A stretch of 64,000 nt of DNA from Elizabethkingia sp. YR214. Lineage in GTDB: Bacteria > Bacteroidota > Bacteroidia > Flavobacteriales > Weeksellaceae. A program made the translations under genes and the position numbers. Under the pieces are notes generated by a model. The model saw nothing but the letters and a program-made list of their open reading frames with translations, was not told the DNA's origin and ran no database searches. Where the stretch lies: NCBI RefSeq assembly GCF_003058195.1, contig NZ_QBUH01000002.1:124001-188000 (forward strand). Direction: 5' to 3'. Below, piece after piece: positions 1 through 7,889 of this stretch (its first letter is position 1; every line of letters starts with the position of its first letter).

Positions 1-935
1 CTATAATTCTGAAGGTTATAAAACTGCCGATGGGACGGATAGAGAAACAAGCTTATGGTTTCGGTAGAGTCTTGCGGGATAGAAAGATAGTATCCCTTGG
101 CTTTGGTTTTCTTAGCCGCATCTTCCCAAGCTGTATGTACCGACTGTGATAATTTTTCAGGCTGAAAAGAAGCTGTATTTTTCAGTTCTCGCCGCTCTTT
201 TTTCTGTGTTTTTCCAAGTGAGGTTGTAAAATACAGGAACTTATTGAACCACGGAAGTCCATAATACATCCCCGTCATCGCAACAACCAGTAAAATAATC
301 ATGGCATAAAACCCAAATACATTGTGCAAATCGTAGTTCAGACGTTTGGTTTTGGCATCCCATTTTACCAAAAAGCTCTGCTTGCGCATGGCTTTAGTCC
401 ATTTTCTTGGCCACCAGAGTACCAATCCGGTAAACAGTGTAATAAAGAATATGAAAGTAGAGTAGTTGATAATCGGGCGGCCAATTTCTGATGGCAGCCA
501 TAAATAGCGATGTCCGTTTAATGTCCATTCGAAGAAATCAAATTCCTCTTTAAAGCTAGGCTTCTTTACTACCACTCCGGTATAAGGATCCAGATAAAGT
601 ACATAACCCGGATTTCTTTTTCCGTAACCTACCATCACTGCTTTTCCCGTAGGACGCCAGATGTAAGATGGCTGCTGATCCGGATAGAGCTTTTTAGCCT
701 TTTGATAGAGTGCCGAAGGATTCAGCATGGCTTTTCCTTCTATATAATCCGATTGTAATTCGGGGTGCAGCCAGTCTGTTATTTCATCCCTGAAAGACCA
801 GGTAAGTCCGGTCAGACAAATAATGACAATAACAATTCCAGAAGCCAGGCCCAGCCACAAATGTAGCCAGGCCGAAATTCTGTAGAATAAGCTTCTGTTA
901 TGTTTCTTTTTGGGCTTAGTCTTTCCTGTATTCAT
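1..935 (-). CDS. PepSY-associated TM helix protein (3' end outside window)
   Basis: Inner-membrane PepSY_TM family protein, a family found beside siderophore receptors and thought to help reduce or release iron in the periplasm. The visible part has a basic N-terminus, a first membrane helix preceded by HLWLGLASG, a periplasmic region, a second helix ending LVLWWPRKWTKAM, then NYDLHNVFGFY leading into a third helix. These HLWLG, WWPRKW and YDLHN signatures are the same as in the paralogue at 10065-11255. The frame stays open to the window edge, so the C-terminus is missing from view. The ATG lies only 5 bases after the stop of the upstream TonB receptor, so the two are one operon. The molecular function is inferred from family and context; the family call is secure. 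Confidence 0.88.
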   Translation of the reverse strand, partial: MNTGKTKPKKKHNRSLFYRISAWLHLWLGLASGIVIVIICLTGLTWSFRDEITDWLHPELQSDYIEGKAMLNPSALYQKAKKLYPDQQPSYIWRPTGKAVMVGYGKRNPGYVLYLDPYTGVVVKKPSFKEEFDFFEWTLNGHRYLWLPSEIGRPIINYSTFIFFITLFTGLVLWWPRKWTKAMRKQSFLVKWDAKTKRLNYDLHNVFGFYAMIILLVVAMTGMYYGLPWFNKFLYFTTSLGKTQKKERRELKNTASFQPEKLSQSVHTAWEDAAKKTKAKGYYLSIPQDSTETISLFLYPSHRQFYNLQNY

Positions 936-940
936 TCAGA

Positions 941-3325
941 TTAGAAATTATAAGAAAGATTCAGTCTGAAATTTATAGGATTAGTTGCTCTCCACCCATA
1001 ATGTGTGTAACCCCATGCGCCAGGAAAGAATCCTACATAATTATAGCGGTCTGTAATGTTATTCACGAGGAAAGAAAGCTGGTAATTATCTCTTTTATAT
1101 GATACACCAAGATCTAGTGTAAAATAATCATCCGGAAGGTATGGTTTGCCTAATACTACAGGCCATGCTGCTCTTTTTGCCTGATACTCATAACCAAACG
1201 AGAAACCTAATCCCTGCAAGTCGCCTTCAGCAATAGTATATTTTATCCATGCATTGGTAATATGTTTTGCTGTTCCGTATAGCATGCTGCCAATTTTTTT
1301 AGCATCATTATCTTCGGTTACTTTAGCATCAGTATATGCATAGTTAAATAGTATACTCCAGTTTTTTCCAATATTTCCGTTTAAGTCAAACTCAATACCT
1401 TTTGAAGTTGCTTTTCCGGTTTGTTCAGAAAGTCCCGGGAATTGTATCCCCGCAGCAGTTAATATATTGGTTTTAGTCAGATGATAGAAAGTAAGACTGG
1501 TCATTAACTGTCCACCGAACCAGGTCTTTTTCATGCCAATTTCCTTGTTCTTTCCATAAGAAGGATCTGCAGAACCTCCGTTTACAAGTCTTCCGGTTTG
1601 TTCCTGGAAATTCTCATCATACAAAGCATATACTGTAAAAGTAGGGGTTAAAAGTCCTGTTACACTGAAACGTGGTGTAACTGCTGAGTTTTTGACCTCG
1701 GCACCTTTTTCAGCAGCACCTGTTTTTACTGTAGAAGTATAACGGAAGCCGGCAGCAATTCTAAGCTTATTTTCTAAAAATCTGGCTTCATCCTGAAGAT
1801 GGAATGATGTATAAGAATAATTTGTCAGGTAATTAGCGCCACGCTCACGAAGTGATTTGGAACGGTCGTAAACCGGAATGTCAGACTTTTTCAGATTTCC
1901 ATATACCGGGTTGTAGATATTGAATACTGGACCTACATTTTGTGGTAATACAGACCAGTCGGCTACATAGAACTTTTTACCCATATCAATTCCTGCCAGT
2001 ATATTGTGGTTGATATTTCCGGTATCGAATTTCCCTCTTGTAAATACCTGTCCTATAGTTGAAGTATTTAAGGCATCGTTGATACTGATCCCACGATTAG
2101 TATCTCCTTTTTTTCTTCCGGTTTTAGGATCATCAGCCAGTGTGATATCATTGTAATTTGCATACAGTGATTCACCCTGCATCTGGGAACGGATATAACC
2201 AAATTGCCCGGTAATGAGCCAGTTGTCGTTAAAGTTGTGATTAATGGTTCCGTAGATATTATGCTCCCACGAACGGGTAGGATCAATAATAGGATCTGAG
2301 AAAGTGAAAGATCTCTTCACATCTTTAAATCCGTCTATACCGTATGCATATTTTGCAAAACCGCCCTGGAAGTTATTCTGGGAAAGAATATATTCAAATG
2401 TGACGTTGGTGTTGTCTGAAATGAGATATTTAAAGGACGGATTAATGACATATTGCTCATGTTCCACATATTGCTGGAACGACCCGTTCTTAGATCCCAT
2501 CAGGTTTAGCCTTCCCCAGAATCTTCCATCTTTGCTTAGTTTTTTCTCTATATCTGCTGCTGCTCTGTAAAGGTTGAAACTGCCTAAAGTCAGCTGAACA
2601 TTTCCTTTCTCCCTGCCAACAGGCTTTTTGGTTACAATATTGTAAAAACCACCAGGTTGTGTATTTCCCATCATGAATCCTGCAGGACCTTTTACAAACT
2701 CTACGCGGTCTACAAAAGACATATCTTCTCTTAGCGGGCCAAAGCTCCCACTTACATCCATACCATTACGCAGGTTAGAGGCAGAGAAACCACGCACAGC
2801 AATACCTACACTACCTTCCTCCTGGTGAGTAATGGTACGCACACCACTCACATTACGGCTTAATCCTTCGGCGGTAGTTAATATCTGCTGATCGTTGAGT
2901 AGTCTTTGGTCTATGACCTGTATATTCTGTGGTGTTACCAGAAGATTTTCACCCAGTCTTAGTGTAGAGGACGGAATTGTCTTGCGGTTGGCTACAACAT
3001 TTACAGTCTGGATTTGGTATGCGCTACTGGTTTGTACAAAGTTATATGTTACCTGTTCATCCTGTTTTAGGGTAAATGAATAAGTTTTTACAATATCCGG
3101 ATCATCTACTTTCAGTATATAATTGCCGGCAGGTATATTATTGAAACGGTAAATACCATTTTCATCAGTAACGGTTTCAGCTTCACCATTATTCAGAATC
3201 ACTTTCAGGGATGGCACCGGTTTTTTATCCGAATTAACCACTTTCCCTGTAATCTGTGCAGTGCTTTGCGCCCATATAACGGCCGGGAAAAACAGTGCGG
3301 ATAAAAGGATCTTCTTCTTATGCAT
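941..3325 (-). CDS. TonB-dependent siderophore receptor with CarboxypepD_reg domain
   Basis: Outer-membrane ferric-siderophore receptor of 794 aa. It has a signal peptide (about 1-20, ending IWAQ), a CarboxypepD_reg-like beta-sandwich (about 22-100) usual in Bacteroidota receptors, a plug domain (about 110-240) with VRGFSASNLRNG and FVKGPAGFMMG..PGGFYNIVTKKP, and a beta-barrel ending in the aromatic residue of SYNF. Plug motifs and length fit the FhuE/FpvA/FoxA-like TonB-siderophore class rather than SusC. It is the first gene of a leftward operon with a PepSY protein. A -7 box at 3365-3372 and a Fur-like palindrome at 3331-3353 precede the ATG, so iron repression is likely. The ligand cannot be read from the sequence. 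Confidence 0.93.
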   Translation of the reverse strand: MHKKKILLSALFFPAVIWAQSTAQITGKVVNSDKKPVPSLKVILNNGEAETVTDENGIYRFNNIPAGNYILKVDDPDIVKTYSFTLKQDEQVTYNFVQTSSAYQIQTVNVVANRKTIPSSTLRLGENLLVTPQNIQVIDQRLLNDQQILTTAEGLSRNVSGVRTITHQEEGSVGIAVRGFSASNLRNGMDVSGSFGPLREDMSFVDRVEFVKGPAGFMMGNTQPGGFYNIVTKKPVGREKGNVQLTLGSFNLYRAAADIEKKLSKDGRFWGRLNLMGSKNGSFQQYVEHEQYVINPSFKYLISDNTNVTFEYILSQNNFQGGFAKYAYGIDGFKDVKRSFTFSDPIIDPTRSWEHNIYGTINHNFNDNWLITGQFGYIRSQMQGESLYANYNDITLADDPKTGRKKGDTNRGISINDALNTSTIGQVFTRGKFDTGNINHNILAGIDMGKKFYVADWSVLPQNVGPVFNIYNPVYGNLKKSDIPVYDRSKSLRERGANYLTNYSYTSFHLQDEARFLENKLRIAAGFRYTSTVKTGAAEKGAEVKNSAVTPRFSVTGLLTPTFTVYALYDENFQEQTGRLVNGGSADPSYGKNKEIGMKKTWFGGQLMTSLTFYHLTKTNILTAAGIQFPGLSEQTGKATSKGIEFDLNGNIGKNWSILFNYAYTDAKVTEDNDAKKIGSMLYGTAKHITNAWIKYTIAEGDLQGLGFSFGYEYQAKRAAWPVVLGKPYLPDDYFTLDLGVSYKRDNYQLSFLVNNITDRYNYVGFFPGAWGYTHYGWRATNPINFRLNLSYNF

Positions 3326-3330
3326 AGTTG

Positions 3331-3353
3331 TTATTTAGAATTAGTTTAATTAA
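3331..3353 (-). promoter_or_regulatory. Fur-box-like operator of the leftward receptor operon
   Basis: The 23-bp imperfect palindrome begins TTATTTAGAATTA and ends TTTAATTAA. It resembles the AT-rich Fur-type sites (TTATTTAGAAT..ATTCTAAATAA form) that I recall for Bacteroidota iron genes. It lies between the -7 box at 3365-3372 and the receptor ATG at 3325, where a bound repressor would block transcription. A second copy of this type is at 5500-5522. The assignment to Fur is inference. Confidence 0.5.
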
Positions 3354-3364
3354 ATTTACAGCGG

Positions 3365-3372
3365 CAAAATTA
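3365..3372 (-). promoter_or_regulatory. -7 box of the leftward siderophore receptor operon
   Basis: Read on the minus strand this is TAATTTTG, a perfect match to the Bacteroidota TAnnTTTG element. It is about 40 bases upstream of the receptor ATG. No TTG is present at the usual -33 distance, consistent with a promoter that needs an activator such as a neighbouring AraC protein. Confidence 0.55.
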
Positions 3373-3422
3373 GTTGTTGATACCGTGAAAAACTTTTGAG
3401 TATAGGATAAATACTTTTTATT

Positions 3423-4409
3423 TTGGGAGAAACTGGACAAGAAGATATAATAGCAAGGCAGATTTTGGATTTCTTCGTAGAAGATAATACAGGGCATAGA
3501 CATGAGGTTTTCACAAATGATATTGGAAATTTTGAATCGCTTACTTTATATAATGGAGATGAATTTTTGGTAAAAGAGTATGCTTCTTGTTATAGCACTG
3601 ACTATACAATGAAATTTCATATAGAAAAAACTAAATACATTGAACTGGCTTTTTTTCTGGAAGGTGAGGAGATGATAAAAGATAAAGTAAACGGAAATCC
3701 CGGAACTTATAAATTACTACATCATTACATTTACTTTACGCCGGGAGAAGCCGATGTCGAGATTTATTTTAAAAAAGATATCAGTTACAAACATTTGGAT
3801 ATCTATGTATCGCGGGACTATTTCCATAAACTGGCTGAAAGTAACGAAGCACTCAAAAAGTTTATAGATAAAGTAGATATGGAACAATCTGCAAGTCTTT
3901 TTCCGGAAGGGCTTCCTATTACGCCACAAATGATGAGTATCTTACTGGAGATAAAAAGATGTGACCTGGAAGGTTTTTATAGGGATTATTATATAAAAAG
4001 CAGAATATTGAGTTTGCTGCTACTTATTTTTGAATTTGCTAAAAACCAACAAGATGATAATACAGTGAATAGTAAGCCAGGCATTAGCCAGGGCGAGACC
4101 CAGAAGTTGTTAGAAATAAAAGCATTTATAGAAGATAACCTGAAATCATTTTATACCATCGAACAACTTTCCCTAAGATTTGGTATTAATGAGTTTAAGT
4201 TAAAGAATGGTTTTAAAGAGCTATTTGGGGATGGTGTTTTTCATTATGCCTCTAAGCTCAGAATGAAAGAAGCGCTGCATTTACTTAAAAATTCAGAATT
4301 GTCCATAAAAGAAATTGCCTATCATTTAGGATACGGATCGCCATCTTCCTTTAGCGTTGCTTTTAAAAATGAAGTAGGAGTAGGGCCTAGTTATTACCGC
4401 AGAAACTAA
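3423..4409 (+). CDS. AraC family transcriptional regulator (PchR-like), TTG start
   Basis: DNA-binding regulator of about 328 aa. The N-terminal 200 residues are an AraC-type sensor region. The C-terminal two helix-turn-helix motifs span about 230-328, with LSLRFGINEFKLKNGFKELFG as the first and IKEIAYHLGYGSPSSFSVAFK as the second. The RFG.NE..LK.GFKE signature is shared with the facing regulator at 4428-5405 and is typical of siderophore-sensing AraC proteins of the PchR type (family knowledge). No ATG precedes residue 63; a stop at 3408-3410 limits the frame, and TTG at 3423 gives a length matching the paralogue, so it is the best start but is uncertain. The gene sits between two siderophore uptake operons and probably activates one of them. 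Confidence 0.82.
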   Translation: MGETGQEDIIARQILDFFVEDNTGHRHEVFTNDIGNFESLTLYNGDEFLVKEYASCYSTDYTMKFHIEKTKYIELAFFLEGEEMIKDKVNGNPGTYKLLHHYIYFTPGEADVEIYFKKDISYKHLDIYVSRDYFHKLAESNEALKKFIDKVDMEQSASLFPEGLPITPQMMSILLEIKRCDLEGFYRDYYIKSRILSLLLLIFEFAKNQQDDNTVNSKPGISQGETQKLLEIKAFIEDNLKSFYTIEQLSLRFGINEFKLKNGFKELFGDGVFHYASKLRMKEALHLLKNSELSIKEIAYHLGYGSPSSFSVAFKNEVGVGPSYYRRN

Positions 4410-4427
4410 TTTATTTCAGAAACAAAC

Positions 4428-5405
4428 TTATCTTTTCATAAAGTTTTTCAGTTCGGTAGGTGTCTGGCCAAAATGCTTTTTGAAAGCCGTTGAAAAGTGC
4501 CTTGGGTTTTTGTAGCCTACAGTCATTGCTATTTCGTTTATATGAAGTGATTCTTCTAAAATCAGTTTTTTTGCATTCTGCATTTTAAGACTGCTCCAAT
4601 AGTTGAAAACAGTAGTATTAAATACTTCTTTGAATCCTTTTTTCAGCGCATATTCATTGGTTCCGAACCGATGGGCAAGATCTATTAGTGAATGAGTTTC
4701 TGCAATATGCTGCTCGATAAAATCTCGTATAGCATACATTTTTTCACATTCAGATTTAGAAAGGCTAATCTGGTCATCCGGTGTATTGATCTGTTCCAGC
4801 TGTAAGAGTAAGAGTTCAATAGTTCTGGCTTCCAGAAACATTTTTTTATAGATCCCGGTGCGTTTACAATTTAATATTTCCCTTATGGTATGATGCATTT
4901 CCGGGGTTATTATAAAATGTTGTGGCAGCATAAGCTGCATGTTTCCTTTATCCATCATTGTTCTGAAGCGTTCAAATAACGTTGAATCATCCGGAAGATA
5001 CTTTTTGAAAAACGAAGGCAGAAAGTTTATTTCAAAGATCTGGATATTACCCTTGTCCCACAAAAAATGTCCTTTCATTTGATTGGCATACATAATATTG
5101 TGATGGTAAGATTCAAAGCTGATGCTTTCACTTTCTCCTTTTATAGATGCTGTACTATTTCCCTGCAGTGCAAAATGAAGTTCTACGCTTTCTGTTTCTG
5201 CTTCAAAGCGTATAAGTGCAGGCTGACCCAGTTGAAGATCTCCGTAGCCAATATGTATCCCGTCAAAGGATATTTCGCGATATGATCCACGGATAAAAGC
5301 ATGGTTTATATAGCTGATATTCTCACTCAGTGTTGTTCCTGTAGCATTAAACTCCTTTCTGATGGAAAGGTCTGGTAGATCCCTATGGTGAAGTAGTGTT
5401 CTCAT
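4428..5405 (-). CDS. AraC family transcriptional regulator (PchR-like)
   Basis: Regulator of 325 aa, convergent with the AraC gene at 3423 (18 bases between the stops). The N-terminal ligand/dimer region covers about 1-220. The C-terminal AraC domain includes DLAHRFGTNEYALKKGFKE and INEIAMTVGYKNPRHFSTAFKKHFGQTP. It is divergent from the siderophore-interacting protein operon that begins at 5654; the shared intergenic region holds an ACTCC direct repeat with 21-bp spacing, the geometry expected for an AraC-type site. The likely role is siderophore-dependent activation of the rightward operon and control of itself. The target is inference; the family is clear. Confidence 0.9.
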   Translation of the reverse strand: MRTLLHHRDLPDLSIRKEFNATGTTLSENISYINHAFIRGSYREISFDGIHIGYGDLQLGQPALIRFEAETESVELHFALQGNSTASIKGESESISFESYHHNIMYANQMKGHFLWDKGNIQIFEINFLPSFFKKYLPDDSTLFERFRTMMDKGNMQLMLPQHFIITPEMHHTIREILNCKRTGIYKKMFLEARTIELLLLQLEQINTPDDQISLSKSECEKMYAIRDFIEQHIAETHSLIDLAHRFGTNEYALKKGFKEVFNTTVFNYWSSLKMQNAKKLILEESLHINEIAMTVGYKNPRHFSTAFKKHFGQTPTELKNFMKR

Positions 5406-5426
5406 ATTATCTGCAGTTCTGGTGTA

Positions 5427-5461
5427 AAACTCCTTTTTGCGGAGTTTTTACTCCGTTATTG
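5427..5461. promoter_or_regulatory. Candidate AraC operator with nested hairpins
   Basis: The pentamer ACTCC occurs at 5429-5433 and again at 5450-5454, spaced 21 bp, which is two helical turns and typical of AraC half-site pairs. Between them GGAGT creates two competing stems: AAACTCC with GGAGTTT (5427-5433/5441-5447), and CGGAG with CTCCG (5440-5444/5450-5454). A TTG at 5459-5461 lies just after the second copy, 25 bp before the -7 box at 5487, which is longer than the usual gap. Confidence 0.4.
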
Positions 5462-5486
5462 AAACATCCTGCGAAAAGGAAAGCTT

Positions 5487-5494
5487 TAGTTTTG
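5487..5494 (+). promoter_or_regulatory. -7 box of the rightward siderophore operon
   Basis: TAGTTTTG matches TAnnTTTG exactly. It lies 5 bases before the Fur-like palindrome at 5500-5522 and about 160 bases before the first gene, leaving a long leader. The long gap to the only upstream TTG suggests activator dependence. Confidence 0.5.
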
Positions 5495-5499
5495 CAAAG

Positions 5500-5522
5500 T
5501 TATTTATAATTAATCTAAATAA
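5500..5522 (+). promoter_or_regulatory. Fur-box-like operator of the rightward siderophore operon
   Basis: The arms TTATTTA and TAAATAA form a perfect 7-bp inverted repeat around a 9-base AT-rich spacer. The whole 23-bp site is of the same type as the one at 3331-3353. It covers the predicted transcription start region. Binding by Fur is inferred from position and similarity. Confidence 0.52.
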
Positions 5523-5653
5523 AAACAGGTTTTAAAAGATTATTATCATAAAAACAGAAACAGAATCCAGATTCTTATGATAATAATAACCAAGAGATTT
5601 TATAAAAACAGAATATATAACTCCGATTTTTTAACACAATTAAGAAATGTACA

Positions 5654-6475
5654 ATGAAGAAACAAGAGTTCAAAACGATTAGAGAACAATTAAGGGTAAG
5701 CAGAAAGGAGTATATCACACCGCATTACATAAGAATTTATCTTACGGGTGATAATATAAACGCATTTACAAATACCACTATTGGTGTCAATAATAAGATC
5801 CTTATTCCACCAAAGGGACTTCAGGAAATTCACTTTCCGGAATATGATTATGAAGCCATGAAGTGGAAGCCCCAGCCAGATGAAATTCGCCCTTTTATCC
5901 GTACTTATACCCACAGAGGAATTGATACGCAAAACCAGGAAATCTGGATAGATTTTGTAGCGCATGGCGATGAGGGACCTGCATCTGCCTGGGCAGCAAA
6001 GGCCGAAAAAGGAGATGTATTAGGGGTGTTGATGCATGACGGAAAAACAGAGCTGTATGCTCAGGCCGATTGGTATCTTTTGGCAGGAGATGCAACAGCA
6101 ATTCCTGTGCTTAGTACTATTCTGGAAGATCTGCCAAAAACGGCAAAAGGAGTTTGTATTATAGAAGTTCACGGAAAGGAAGATGAACACAAAATAGATA
6201 CCCGGGCAGATATAGAATTTATCTGGATATATAACAAAAATCCACAGAAAGGAAGTTTACTGCCAGAGGTTGTAAAGCAACAGGATTTTCAGGAAGGACA
6301 ACATTTCGGATATGTAGCTGCTGAATTTAGCTCTGTAAAAGAAATACGAACCTACCTTAGAAAAGAAAGGCAATGGAAACAGCAGCAGCTTTATGCTTAT
6401 TCCTATTGGAAGTCTGGCGTTGCTGAAGACAAAAGTGCCACAGAGAGACATCAGGAAAAAGATTCAATACAATAG
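5654..6475 (+). CDS. Siderophore-interacting protein (FAD-binding ferric-siderophore reductase)
   Basis: Cytosolic flavin reductase of the SIP/ViuB family, 273 aa, which reduces Fe(III)-siderophores so iron is released. The N-terminal FAD-binding barrel (about 15-130) contains the diagnostic PFIRTYTHRG (R-x-Y-T) motif and ends IWIDFVAHGDEGPASAWA. The C-terminal NAD(P)H-binding lobe carries LLAGDATAIPVLSTILEDLP and a late YAYSYWKSG. All are conserved SIP positions and the length is normal. It is the first gene of a rightward operon; the next gene starts 6 bases after its stop. Regulation is probably by the Fur-like site at 5500 and the divergent AraC protein. Confidence 0.93.
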   Translation: MKKQEFKTIREQLRVSRKEYITPHYIRIYLTGDNINAFTNTTIGVNNKILIPPKGLQEIHFPEYDYEAMKWKPQPDEIRPFIRTYTHRGIDTQNQEIWIDFVAHGDEGPASAWAAKAEKGDVLGVLMHDGKTELYAQADWYLLAGDATAIPVLSTILEDLPKTAKGVCIIEVHGKEDEHKIDTRADIEFIWIYNKNPQKGSLLPEVVKQQDFQEGQHFGYVAAEFSSVKEIRTYLRKERQWKQQQLYAYSYWKSGVAEDKSATERHQEKDSIQ

Positions 6476-6481
6476 ATTACA

Positions 6482-7834
6482 ATGAATCAGCAGAAGTCTA
6501 TCATATTGCATTCCAAATTGCCCTCTGTTATGTGGCAAATGTCATGGCCTGCGGTAATCGCTATGGTATTATACGGACTCAATAATTTTCTGGACGGAAT
6601 TTTTGTAGGGCACCTCATTAATAGTACAGCACTCGCGGCAGTTGGAATAGCCTATCCCTTGGCTCAGTTTGCGCAGGGATTCGGAACTCTTATTGGTACG
6701 GGAATAGGCTCTGCCATTAGTATATGGATAGGTGCGGGAGACCAGCACAAGCTGAATAAATCCCTGGGTACTGTTAATTTTCTGGCCATATTATTTTCTA
6801 TCGTGGTCACCATTCCCTGTTATATTTTCGCCAAAGATCTGGTGTATATGATGGGTGGACGGGGCGAGATAGGAATCCTGGCTGCAGAATATTTTAGGGC
6901 TACTATTCTGGGAACTTTTTTCTGGATTTACGGATTAGCTCTAAATATGATTATTCGTGCAGAAGGCCGTATGAAAACCGCAGCGTGGATGATCGCAGTA
7001 GGTTTGGTGGTAGATGTTATACTAAAACCTGTTTTTATAGATACGTTTGGATGGGGAGTGGCTGGTGCAGCATGGGCAACTAATATATCCATGATTATTT
7101 ATTCAGTACTCGGAGTTTGGTATTATGCCGGAAAGAAAGCCTCTTTCAGTTCCAAATTCTGGTCGTGGACACCGGACAAAGCAATCATTAAAGAAACGAT
7201 GTCCCTCGGGATGCCTGGTTTTATTATGATGGTTATGATTGTTGTCCAAAACATTGTCATCTTCAATGTATTTGCAAAGTATGGTACAGACAAAGACATA
7301 ACCTTTTTTACAGCTGTCAACAGATTCTATATACTGCTTAATACTCCGTTATGGGGACTTATGCGTGCCCTGCAGCCCGTTGCTGGGATGAATTACGGAG
7401 CAGGAAAATATAAACGGACAATTTCCTCTTACCGTTTGTTTTCAGTCACGGGATTATGTATCCTGATTCCGTTCTGGCTTTTTATTATGTTTTTCCCGGC
7501 AGATGTATTATCGGTAATGCTTCCTTCAATGAAGCTTACTGCAGTACAGCTAACAGATTTTAGAATTTATATGAGCGTTCTTCTGGCATTGCCATTTACT
7601 TTTATGGCGCTTGTATGGTTTCCTTCAATAGAAAATGCAAAACCAGCCACGCAGATCAGCATATTGCGTCAGCTTGTCTTTTATATCCCGGTTTTACTTA
7701 TTGTTCCGCGTTTCTTCGGGGTCAGAAGCATCTATGTTGCTTGTGCAGGGATCGACTGGCTGGTATTTTTTATAATCCTATTGGCTGTTTATAAAAGTTC
7801 GAAAAGACTACGAATGAATTTAAAAGCAGCCTGA
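6482..7834 (+). CDS. MATE family efflux transporter
   Basis: Inner-membrane multidrug and toxin extrusion transporter of 450 aa, with about twelve predicted helices in two halves. The N-terminal half shows MSWPAVIAMVLYGLNNFLDGIFVGH and a second helix GIAYPLAQFAQGFGTLIGTG, typical of Na+/H+-coupled MATE proteins. It lies 6 bases after the siderophore reductase gene and 55 bases before the TonB receptor, so it is part of the iron operon. An exporter inside an uptake operon could export a siderophore, recycle desferri-siderophore or remove siderophore-linked toxins. The cargo is not known; no biosynthesis genes are in view. Confidence 0.93.
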   Translation: MNQQKSIILHSKLPSVMWQMSWPAVIAMVLYGLNNFLDGIFVGHLINSTALAAVGIAYPLAQFAQGFGTLIGTGIGSAISIWIGAGDQHKLNKSLGTVNFLAILFSIVVTIPCYIFAKDLVYMMGGRGEIGILAAEYFRATILGTFFWIYGLALNMIIRAEGRMKTAAWMIAVGLVVDVILKPVFIDTFGWGVAGAAWATNISMIIYSVLGVWYYAGKKASFSSKFWSWTPDKAIIKETMSLGMPGFIMMVMIVVQNIVIFNVFAKYGTDKDITFFTAVNRFYILLNTPLWGLMRALQPVAGMNYGAGKYKRTISSYRLFSVTGLCILIPFWLFIMFFPADVLSVMLPSMKLTAVQLTDFRIYMSVLLALPFTFMALVWFPSIENAKPATQISILRQLVFYIPVLLIVPRFFGVRSIYVACAGIDWLVFFIILLAVYKSSKRLRMNLKAA

Positions 7835-7889
7835 CGACTACAGCATTAAAAACACTACAACTATTATTTTTTACAGAAACAGATATATT

